Origin: Nakazawaea peltata
Lineage: Eukaryota; Ascomycota; Pichiomycetes; Alaninales; Pachysolenaceae
Direction: 5' to 3'
Length of the DNA: 64,000 nt
Assembly: GCA_001599355.1 (NCBI GenBank)
Contig: BCGQ01000006.1
Location: 796,877-860,876 of the forward strand
Positions 18,885 through 28,186 of the stretch are shown one piece after another. A program made the translations under genes and the position numbers. The stretch's first letter is position 1; every line of letters starts with the position of its first letter. Under the pieces are notes generated by a model. The model was not told the origin of the DNA. It did not search any database and was given only the letters and a program-made list of their open reading frames with translations.

Positions 18885-18912
18885 AAAAAAAAAAATAAAA
18901 AGAAAAAAAAAA
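18885..18912. promoter_or_regulatory. Poly(dA:dT) tract in REI1 promoter
   Basis: A nearly uninterrupted run of A on the plus strand about 100 bp upstream of the REI1 ATG, followed by a T run. Such tracts exclude nucleosomes and are common in yeast ribosome-biogenesis promoters. Confidence 0.5.
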
Positions 18913-19034
18913 TTTTTTCCTCTTCTCTTCTCTCATAGTTAAGAGATGCGATGCTATTTATTTGTGAAATTGCACACTACTTTTATATAGTGGGGGTGGG
19001 GGGTGAGCGCGTAAAGGGGTTGATAATTAAATTA

Positions 19035-21443
19035 TCAACGCCTCTTGTCCCTGAAGGTGGAGGATTTACCTGAGTTCAATTTTTGAACCTTCTTTGGAGC
19101 CCGAGGACCTTCACTTGTTTGCGAGTAAGGATCGAACGAACGCTTCTTATCTTTCTTATCTTTCTTGGAGTTGCGGTCCCTTGGATTAGGCTGTTGTAAC
19201 ATCTTCTCAGCCTTAGTGTAGTCGAAGACTGGGGCATCATCATCTTGAGCCCCTTGTTTCTTTGTGTATTTTTGTTGTTGATGATTCTTTTTCTTTCTCA
19301 ATGTAATGATATCATTTTTGTGTTCTGTAGGAGTTTCTTCAATTTCCGGAGTAGATGACGCACGCACTTCGGGAAGAGTCTGGGTCTCTGGCTTGGTCTC
19401 AACAACTGGCAGAGTCGAGGATTCGCTTCCTAAACCTTGTTGTAATTCCTGAGTTATCTCGATGTTCTGTTGCTCAGCCTTGACGAACCTCTCCCTGATG
19501 GTTTGTTGTCTCTGTTCCATGGCATCGAAATCAATGTAATGAGCAGCCCCCTTCTTGTTGTAATCAACGGCGAAGCTTGTAACTTTGCCAAATCCTAAAG
19601 ACTCTGACACGACCTTGGCATCTTCAGTAGTAGACAGTTTGATAGCATCCATCTGTTGTATCTTTTCAATCAACATTTGGAAACTATCATGACTTTCTTG
19701 GACTGACTCCAGACTGAGGCCCTTGTCACCCTCTGTGTCTCCGCTTACGGAGATGCCCCCGATAGAACCTCCCCGGGCCCTATGAGAGTCATACAGATCA
19801 GACATCAGCAGAATGTCTTCAGCATCTGACTTTTTAATCAGTTCTTCAATCAAGCCGGCAATCTCTTTAGCTTTGATTCTTACAAAGTCTGGAGTGTAAT
19901 GACCTGTACTCAAGACGCCGTTAGCATCAGTTGGAGAATCGGCTACCAATGACATCAATAACTGGTTAGGCATAACATATCTGACAGACTCATCCTGTTC
20001 TCTGGCTAACTTGTCTCTCCATTCATACAATGCTATCAAGATAGGAATCTTGCTAACAGGCAAGTTGTACTGATAAATCAAAGGCTTCCATGGTTGTACT
20101 TTGTCATTCAAAGGAGAACACACAAGGGAGCTGCTTCCATTTCCGGAAGTGTTTGGTCTATATTTGGTGTACTCAAATCTTCTACGAGCCACTTTACGTG
20201 ACTCATAGAGAACATCTTGTAATTTACCTTCCAGTAAGAGCAGGTTTCTTAACTGATCATAGATGTTCAACAAAAAGTGAGTATCAGATCTGGCATACAG
20301 CATCATAGCCTCAGGCAAGGGTCTGATTCTCCAGTCAGCAAGCTGATACTTCTTGGATGTTTTGAAGTGGGCAAATCTCTCTAAAAGATACAGAAGACTA
20401 TGTTTAGGGAATCCCAACAATCTCGATGCATGGTACGTATCAAAAAGACTCACAATATAGAGACCTAAATCACGTTGGAGCCAAATGATGTCCATGAAAG
20501 CACCATGGAACACTTTGACAATCTGGGGGTTTGCAAATACAACGTTCAACTGCTCTAAATCTTCTCTCAACAGTAATGTATCCACTATCCAATCTTGTTC
20601 TCTATTACTGATTTGCATAAGACATACAATACCGTAGTATGTTCTGTAATCATGATGCTCTAAATCTATAGCTATTTCTGTGCTTTCCTTCAACTCTTCA
20701 ATCATTTGCTCCAATAATTCTATACTGTCCACCCAAATGGCCTCAGTCTCATTCCAATCCTGAGATGGAATTGGGTTCTGTCTCTGTAAAATCAGTTCAG
20801 GGTATTCTTGATTCTGAATTTCATAGTCATATGGATGATTATAGTGTGGTGGATCTACCTCCACATTTTCAGTGTCTTCTCCACTGGCAGTTGGTGTAAC
20901 CAACTCCATAGATTCTTCGAAAGACTTCAATGCATGAGGCTTGTAGCTGATTCTTGGTTTGAACGGTCCTTGTTCAGAGTTGTCTACTGGTGTTCTAAAC
21001 TTCAACTGTGGTTTGGTTATTCTCTTATTGCTGACACTTTGCGATGAAGGATTTGAGTTATCTTCCAAATATGTGAGAGAAGATCCATCTGAAGCAGTTG
21101 TGGTAGCACCATTGTTGGCTGATGGGCGCTTCTTATTGAGCTCGTCAAAAGCTATATCTGATTTCTCGAATAACCCATCCAATAAGTTTCCAATATCCTT
21201 CCATGAGTGTTCAACTGCATCTCTAGAGAATTCAATGTCTCCTTCCTCGCCTTCACGATCAATATTCTGCACTAATCCCTTGATTAACCCGAGAATACGG
21301 TCTGAGCTGGAGTCCAGTTGGTTGGAGATCTCTTTGTCGAGCGATTTGTAGAACTTGATGTCCTGGCCTGCAAGTCCCACAGACTGTCTCACAGTAGTGA
21401 GAATCTTCGGGAGTACCTCATCAATATCTTTCGTGCCTGACAT
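19035..21443 (-). CDS. RRP6: Nuclear exosome 3'-5' exonuclease Rrp6
   Basis: DEDD-Y exoribonuclease of the nuclear exosome, active in rRNA/snoRNA processing and RNA surveillance. Order of parts: an N-terminal PMC2NT domain (about 10-105, binds Rrp47), a linker, the exonuclease domain with AIDLE (D260 and E262) as ExoI, VFHGAFMDIIWLQRD as ExoII and a YARSDTHFLL ExoIII motif with its Tyr and Asp, an HRDC domain (about 455-535), and a basic, Lys/Gln-rich C-terminal lasso with nuclear-localisation-like clusters. The start is the ATG at 21443 (802 aa); the open frame 8 codons further upstream lacks an ATG. In S. cerevisiae it is YOR001W, the first gene on the right arm of chromosome XV beside CEN15. 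Here it borders the large gene-free stretch. Confidence 0.95.
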   Translation of the reverse strand: MSGTKDIDEVLPKILTTVRQSVGLAGQDIKFYKSLDKEISNQLDSSSDRILGLIKGLVQNIDREGEEGDIEFSRDAVEHSWKDIGNLLDGLFEKSDIAFDELNKKRPSANNGATTTASDGSSLTYLEDNSNPSSQSVSNKRITKPQLKFRTPVDNSEQGPFKPRISYKPHALKSFEESMELVTPTASGEDTENVEVDPPHYNHPYDYEIQNQEYPELILQRQNPIPSQDWNETEAIWVDSIELLEQMIEELKESTEIAIDLEHHDYRTYYGIVCLMQISNREQDWIVDTLLLREDLEQLNVVFANPQIVKVFHGAFMDIIWLQRDLGLYIVSLFDTYHASRLLGFPKHSLLYLLERFAHFKTSKKYQLADWRIRPLPEAMMLYARSDTHFLLNIYDQLRNLLLLEGKLQDVLYESRKVARRRFEYTKYRPNTSGNGSSSLVCSPLNDKVQPWKPLIYQYNLPVSKIPILIALYEWRDKLAREQDESVRYVMPNQLLMSLVADSPTDANGVLSTGHYTPDFVRIKAKEIAGLIEELIKKSDAEDILLMSDLYDSHRARGGSIGGISVSGDTEGDKGLSLESVQESHDSFQMLIEKIQQMDAIKLSTTEDAKVVSESLGFGKVTSFAVDYNKKGAAHYIDFDAMEQRQQTIRERFVKAEQQNIEITQELQQGLGSESSTLPVVETKPETQTLPEVRASSTPEIEETPTEHKNDIITLRKKKNHQQQKYTKKQGAQDDDAPVFDYTKAEKMLQQPNPRDRNSKKDKKDKKRSFDPYSQTSEGPRAPKKVQKLNSGKSSTFRDKRR

Positions 21444-22254
21444 TCCTGAACTAATCCTCTTAAACACAGGACTTTTTACTCTTATGTTTCTCTCTCTTGA
21501 ACTGCCTTAGAAAAAGATCTGCTTAAAAAAAAACTCCAAAAAAATTTTTTATCATGACAATTTGTAGAATGCTCAGATGAGATGGGCCTGAAGAAGCGAG
21601 GGGGGTTCATTGGTGAAGACAGTTGGTGGGTATTATAAAAGAAAGCAGGGCTGAATTGAGGTATCACTAACCTTGTTGGCATATTTAATGGAACTATGAT
21701 ATATTTCGAGCCAATAGAGAGAATACAAATCCATAATAAGTTTGGTTAGAACAACAATCTAATGTTATGATGCTTTCTAAGATAATTTTAATCTTTGATT
21801 TATATAAGATATATACTCAGAACATTAAGATGAATAGTAAACATATTAACATAAACTGAATAACAAGATGAAGATTCTGTGCAAAACCTCTTAGTTGTTT
21901 TCTGAGCCATTATTTAGGCTTTATTGGGGAATTCTATGCCCTGGAAAGCTTGAATTTTCAGATTTGACTCAGATTTTTGATTCTCGCTAAAGAAAAACAT
22001 GCACCCCTTTAATCTTTAGCTGCCTCTTACCTTCCCTAGAAATTTCAGGCTTAAAAAAATAGAAGCCTAAAGCGCTGAATCAGACCACAAATATTACTTT
22101 GAGAGAGTGAAGTGGTATCCACGACACTGTTAGGGGTCACGATAAAGTATAGAGAAGATGGAAGTTACTACTATAGTACTCTATATTCCTAACGATGCGC
22201 TAAGTGTTTCTAAGGAGCGAAAACGATGGTCAGCAAAAAAAAAAAAAATTAAAA
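21444..22254. other. Intergenic: RRP6 promoter to tRNA
   Basis: AT-rich. No gene is seen. A T-run on the minus strand just past the tRNA (plus-strand A-run around 22235-22250) can serve as the RNA polymerase III terminator. Confidence 0.6.
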
Positions 22255-22326
22255 CTCCGAAACGGGGAATTGAACCCCGATTGTCGCGATGAGAACGCGA
22301 AGTGATAGCCATTACACTATTTCGGA
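22255..22326 (-). tRNA. tRNA-Glu(CTC)
   Basis: The minus strand folds as a complete 72-nt cloverleaf without intron. The acceptor stem TCCGAAA pairs with TTTCGGA, the anticodon stem TCGCG pairs with CGCGA around the loop TTCTCAT (anticodon CTC, codon GAG), and the T arm is CGGGG-TTCAATT-CCCCG. A and B box sequences are present. The sequence closely resembles S. cerevisiae tRNA-Glu(CTC). A T-rich stretch follows. It stands alone in the gene-free region next to RRP6; tRNA genes are often found near yeast centromeres and attract LTR elements. Confidence 0.95.
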
Positions 22327-25300
22327 TTAACTTGTATGCTTTTTACATACATAAATATATGAGCTTAGTAGGGATTTTGACAGATAAAACCTGCGAGAAT
22401 TTGATGTTCTTGTTGTAACGGCTGGATTGGTCAAACAAACACCTTCATTAAATCTTTCTCAGTGTTCCATATTTTTCAATGACAGTAGAGAACTAACTGA
22501 ATTGAATCTTTGATCTTATGACAATGTACTTGCTAGACCCCCATATATATGTATCCAGCAAAATAATAGATCCACTAATCCTCAAGTACCCCAACCCGGA
22601 CATATACATACATAGTCTATAGCAGTTATATTTATATCACACAATCTCAGTGAAAATCAAAAGGGCAGGATATGCAGTAATGATCTGACCCTCGTTGCAA
22701 CAACAGATGCTGTTCAGGGTTGGTAGAATTCATTAGCTAATGGTGTACCTTTAGTCAATAGCAAAAAGCACATTACGAATTAAATAATCTGAGAGAACAA
22801 AAAAAAAGGTAAAATAAAATCAAAAAACGCAGGCCACACCTGCGAGAGAAAAAAAAAATGGTGTCTCCACATCTTTTTACAATTACGTACATAATAAAAC
22901 AATCTGAACTCAAGGCTTCTTGCTAATAATTAAGCACAGACCTTAAACTTCTAATACCCTAAGCAATCTCATGGAGTCCATCAGAATCAAGCACAGGGTG
23001 AAACGGAGCAATAGAGCTTTTAGTGACAAACAAAACTTTTCGAAACAGAATTTTTCATTATGGCAGACATAAAGACGTAGTAATATGATGATCCATCTGT
23101 AATTAATACCTCTGCTGGTCCTGTGAAAGCTGAACCCACTCCAGCGGCCACATCTTTGCCCCAAACATAAGAGATAACTAACAAACAAGACTTTGACAGC
23201 ACCTAGTCAGCATTTTGGTCGCCCTTTCCCTTCATCTTAGAGGAAAAGTCCTGTATAATAGTAATTGATGGCATGATCTGTCCTAGATGAACCACAATGT
23301 GATAAACATACGATTAGATGATGTTTGGTGCCTTCACAGCCTACACCCAAATGCTCTCCAGGAAGAACTTTCCAGATAACCTCCTGGCTTTAACCTAACA
23401 CAACGATTTCGAGCTATTGAGGCTTTAAAGTTTCGCACTAATGAAATCAAAGACTCACAACCACAAACTAAGAATCTTTTCATCAAAAACGGCGCTCATT
23501 CATCTAATTAGCTGTCGGCAGGGAGCAAAGCCCGTCACGATGAAGTAAAGTAGACGAAGCTGGAAGGATGTAGTATACTTAAGCCCCTGCCATGTAGTAA
23601 AACGATTAATTTTGGTAAAATAGAAGATAACGTACCAAGAAAATATAATAAACACGGATTTTTGGCTAATATTAACTTGTATATACCAAGTTGATAAACT
23701 AAAAGGCTTCGCAGACTGATACTCTTTGGCAACAGCTAAGCTGATCCCTCTATAGTACATCTTTAGCACCGTACCTACTGACTGATACTTTATTAGAAGC
23801 AATTAGACAAATTCATACATATCGCAAGAAGAAAAGAAGAAAAAAAGATACAATTAATTAACAAATCGACGTACAACTGCTGTTAGATCCTCGCGTGGAG
23901 GCTACATTGGTAAACAGACCCAATGAAGAGGGTCTAGTTGTATAACATCGTCTGGCACTATTGTAGCTTGCCAATTGATTCAAATCCAGTTATTCCTTTT
24001 CGAAGATGGTCATTATTTTGAAAAAACTTTAAATGACAGATCGATAAATTATATATACCGGATCAGAACTTCTTGGTCCTCAGTTAACACGCAAGAAGTC
24101 TTCCACGTCATTAACTGCGATAATAAGGTATTAAAGAATAGATGAGGGTGTTTCAGAGCTATGTCTTGTCCTATGTCGCACGATTTGTTGTGTTTATGAG
24201 TATAGGTTTGCATGTATTTGGAATATCTTAATGTTTGTTTGTGAAATGTAACGTAGAATGTCTTAATACGTCTCTAGCACGTTCTTCACAGAAGGATAAA
24301 CGTGCCATCAATCAGAACAATTTGTATTGAATCATTACAGGCCTGGCTGAGACTAGTTTTATCGATAAGATAGATATTTATTTGGAGTATTTAACCTATA
24401 TGGATCAAAATATTTTAATTAGACTCTTGTTTGACGCAGGCTGATACGCTAATGTCAGTTGAGCGGTGATATGATGGCGGTGGCAGCCATAAGTTTGATA
24501 GTTTGGGTGTTACACTTCTGTAGACAAATAAGCTTTAGTATACTCTATTGCAGTGATTGCTAGGCGGTGTCTCATCACGATTGAGGAGATTATTTTGAAT
24601 TCACCGTACCTAATTGTAGTTTTCCAGTGAGTTTGAGGCGTAATGGATGCTTAGTGGTGCAAGAGAAGCCTAAATTAAGAATTGGGGCGCTTTTGTGAAT
24701 GAGCGTCAAAGATATTGAACTATCCAACATGAAGGCCTTTTTATTTGGAGCATTTTGAAGGTTTTAAGACCATGTAGCGAAGCTTTGTCTTGCATTACCT
24801 ATGCTTCGTATAGCCCTGCCCTTTTGAACGGTATTAGCTTCTTTTATCTATGTATTTCTCTGCGCTTTGTAAGTTGCTGCTAGTAAGGCTTTGATTTACT
24901 CTCATATCTGGACTGGAAACTCAATCCCGGTATTTAGAAAGCCTTCCATCATAGCTTTATTTATATGTAGAAGAGGAATGAATCTCCTCCCAGTGTAAAT
25001 TGTTTGGTGACTTTTCCCAGAGATGCCTCCAAGGGCCATCAATACTAGTACCACCTATCACTTCCTCTCACAATGAGCATTTCTGCTGGAACTACTCAAT
25101 GGCAAAGCGCGTGGAGCTGCTGTCTTAAATCTAAATAAGACAGATCTTTCAGGGCCTCTCAGCTAGTAGTGAATGTAACCTACGACGACCACTAGAGGGT
25201 TGGAGCTTCCATAGTAACCCCCGAGGAGATAACTTAGCGGTTCTGGTTAAGTCAGTGACTCATGCCGTAGCCCCAAAGTTGAGTTTCTCGGAACATGTAC

Positions 25301-26291
25301 AACAGAAGCCACTTGTACACAGACAAGGCTAACATAGAGGCATATAACGATCAACAGTATCTATAGCTTGACCGTTTAAAGCATTTTGTGAAGTGTCAAT
25401 GCTAAACAACACTACTATTAGAAGAAGGGGTAGAAGGGGTAGAAGGGGGGTGTTTGCAGAATAAAATAAGACTTGAGCTTGGCATACTACAAGTTCCGGA
25501 AATCACACCCTTAGCACCAGCGATATTTGAATATTTGAATGTTTGAATACCCATCAAGATTTCTGCTAGTGTTCTCTGATATACATGCTACTACTTTTTA
25601 AGTTGACAACCCCCCTTCTCAGCACCCTTTTCGGATTTTTTATTTTCGTAATTTGCTAAATATCAGAAGAAATGGTTTAAGGGATGGATCGTAAGCTACA
25701 TGTTCGAAGAGGCATCATCAAGATTCAGCCTACTACTAGCAGAGTTTGATCATTTATAATCAAATGTAGAAGTGACATGGTATTAAATTCAGACAACTGG
25801 TATTATCCCAAGTTTGCCATTGAATTAGCTTTATTATTATCTAAGGAGTAGAATGAATATTCTATATTGAAAATTTCTAGATAGTATTGTGACCTTGAAA
25901 TTTAAAACATATATAAGTTATTTAAATGAAAAAAGGTAGGATTATGATTGAGGTAAAAGAACTAGGACATACCTTGCCTTATGGAACAAATCATTGAGTC
26001 TTTGTTTTCAGATAACGTAAGGCCTAGTAAACCAAAAAAGTAGTAAGCCGTGGTCTAGTTGTTGACTCTATGGTGATGGCTAAATATCTTACTGCGCAGA
26101 GAGGGAATATCACCATTTCACCCCCCAGCATCATTTGGAAAAAAAAAAAATGGGAATAAAAAAAACAGCAGTCCTGGAGTAAGAGAGATTGAGAAAATAA
26201 ATCTACAAATGGAATGAAAATGACTCTAGGCTAAGGGAAAGTATATCAGAATTAATATAGTACATTAAGGGGTGAATACACAGGAGCTAAT
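22327..26291. other. Gene-free stretch, candidate centromere region
   Basis: About 4 kb without a credible coding gene: the longest open frames are 60-100 codons, overlap one another and match nothing. It sits between RRP6 and SWC4, whose S. cerevisiae orthologs are the first and second genes from CEN15 and CEN7. I looked for a point centromere (CDEI/CDEIII) and for large inverted repeats and saw neither by eye. It also holds a possible LTR-like element at 22408-22705 and a small hairpin CGCAGG-CCACA-CCTGCG near 22829-22845. A non-coding RNA gene cannot be excluded. Confidence 0.45.
22408..22705. mobile_element. Possible solo LTR or small inverted-repeat element
   Basis: A 298-bp segment with 13-base imperfect inverted ends: TCTTGTTGTAACG at 22408-22420 and the complement of TGTTGTTGCAACG at 22693-22705 (11 of 13 match). 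It is flanked by GATGT (22403-22407) and GATGC (22706-22710), which could be a decayed 5-bp target duplication. It lies 82 bp upstream of the tRNA gene, where Ty1- and Ty3-like elements insert. The inner sequence has no coding capacity. This could still be chance; no second copy is in the window. Confidence 0.35.
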
Positions 26292-27865
26292 CTATGAATT
26301 TCTACTCTGCTGATCTTTGATCAACTTGATCTCTGACTCAAGCTTGTCACATTGTCTTTTAGTCTCCAAGAGCAAACTAATAGATTGCAACAAAGCATCA
26401 TGTTTCTCACAAGTTGCTGCAGTTGGCATAGTTGGCTTTGGTGGGATCTCCAACTCATTCAACAAGGCATTGACCTTGGCTTGTATTATAGGCTTGAAGG
26501 TAGTCAATCTCGTTGATCTCAAAGTGACACCAGGCAAAAGTTTCTCAACGTGGTCGGAAAGACCATACATCAGACGTTCATCTGGTGTGAGCTTTTGTGC
26601 CACAAGGGAGGCTGCCTGAGATGGGTTCTTTTTATTCTTATCTGCACCCAGTAACTGCGATACAGATCCATTACGAGAAGATGAAGCAAGAGGCTTATTA
26701 GTTCCACCCAGCAGCAGCTTCAGCAGCAGTCTTTGTTGCTGTAACAGCTGCTCTCTAGCATGAGCCTCTGCAATCAATGCAGAAGGAGTAGCAGCAGCAG
26801 GAGGAATTTGTGGAGGAACTGGAGGTTCCAGCTTTCTCTTTCTACTCTTATCGGTCACCATCAAGGCATTATAAAGTTGAGCCAAGCCTTGAGACGATTG
26901 ATATAATTGGATTGATCCAGTAGACTGAGGAGCATCGAGAATTCTCAATAACAGAGCTCTTTCAGAAAGAATCTTCTTCGAGGCCAATTCGAACTTTCTT
27001 GCCTCGATGACAAGACTCTCTTCTTCGGCAATCTCGGCCGGAGATCTTTTTAATAATTTCATCAAGTAATCCTTTCTATCCACTTCTTTCTGTTTCTCAA
27101 ATGACTTAAGAGCATTAATGAGTGTACTCGTTCTATCATCAGGTATTTCTGTAGAAGCCGTAAGTAATTTGAGAGCAACACTGTAGAATCTCTCTTTCAA
27201 GTCTTCTATTGTTCTGTCACTATCATATTGCCAACGGTCATGGATGACGACCCACTTCAATTCGTAATCATTGCAAAGTTCAAAAAGATGCTTAGTTTCT
27301 TCAAAGCCCCAGTCTTCGTCTTCTAAATCCTTCTCTCGATATTCTTCCTCAGTTTCAAACGTTGGTATCTCTAGGCTTGTGTTGAATTTAGCATACAGAT
27401 ATGATTGGTCTCTATTCACGTCAGCCGAACCTTTAGCCCAATGGTGCAATTTCAATGATTTATCTTCTCTGGCATCATTACTGAATTCAACCCAACTCCA
27501 TGGGGTTGGCTTGCTGTTAGAGTGTAATCTTTGCTTGAATTTAGTACCATTTTTATCTCCTAACATCACAGGAGGAGTATTAGGGCCAATCAAGTTCAGT
27601 AACTCACGACTTACTTTACCACTAGCTATTGAGCTTCAGTTAGTATATATAATCCCATTTTAAGAGAACAGATGTGGAAGTGAACTTTCAGATGGGCGGT
27701 GAAACACGTTCTTTCATCCCATTCCAATAGCCGAAGAACCCTTCCTCAAATAGTATGAATGATAATATGCCACTTACCCTTTGGCTTCTTGGCCTTAGGC
27801 GCCTTTTTCAGCACCTTATGCTCTTTGCTGATGTTGAACACATCTAAAATATCAGATGAAGACAT
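26292..27865 (-). CDS. SWC4: SWR1/NuA4 subunit Swc4 (DMAP1), one intron
   Basis: Shared subunit of the SWR1 (H2A.Z exchange) and NuA4 (histone acetylation) complexes. Exon 1 is 27865-27778 and exon 2 is 27625-26292. The 152-nt intron (27777-27626) has donor GTAAGT, branch TACTAAC and acceptor TAG. Exon 1 encodes MSSSDILDVFNI, matching the family's start. Exon 2 begins before the conserved RELxNLIGPNTPPV segment. Next come the DMAP1/SANT region (about 120-190) with HLFELCNDYELKWVVIHDRW, a Gln/CTG-rich linker, and a C-terminal domain ending in a coiled coil. The total is 473 aa, in frame across the junction, close to the S. cerevisiae protein. It is divergent from CUL3, exactly as YGR002C/YGR003W in S. 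cerevisiae. Confidence 0.93.
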
Positions 27866-28186
27866 GATCTAGACTACTTAATCAGGATAGATCGCTTCCA
27901 CTTCAATCTTCTCAGCTACTCTCTATATAAAATCTGTAGTAAAAAGCGTCCCTTTCAAAGGTATTTTTCTGGGAAATTTGTCGTCGATTTGATATTTTGA
28001 GCACGACCACAAGAATGTTTTGATCTAATTGCACGACTCCACGAAAATTACCCTCCTATCGTTTAATGGCAGGGAGGGCGGTTAATTTTTTTTCAGATTT
28101 GATACGAAGGCGATAGAGGAGAGATTATTTGAGATAACCGATTGTGGCCAATTGCGTTGGTGTGGGCAAGTTTATAGGCATACACA
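27866..28186. other. Divergent SWC4/CUL3 promoter
   Basis: A 321-bp spacer; no recognised operator. Confidence 0.6.

Noticed and set aside
22943-23802. Overlapping open frames of 60-100 codons in the gene-free stretch
   Set aside because: They overlap in different frames on the same strand and have no recognisable protein features.
21444-26291. Point centromere of S. cerevisiae type
   Set aside because: No CDEI-AT-CDEIII arrangement was found by eye, and this lineage would not be expected to have one.
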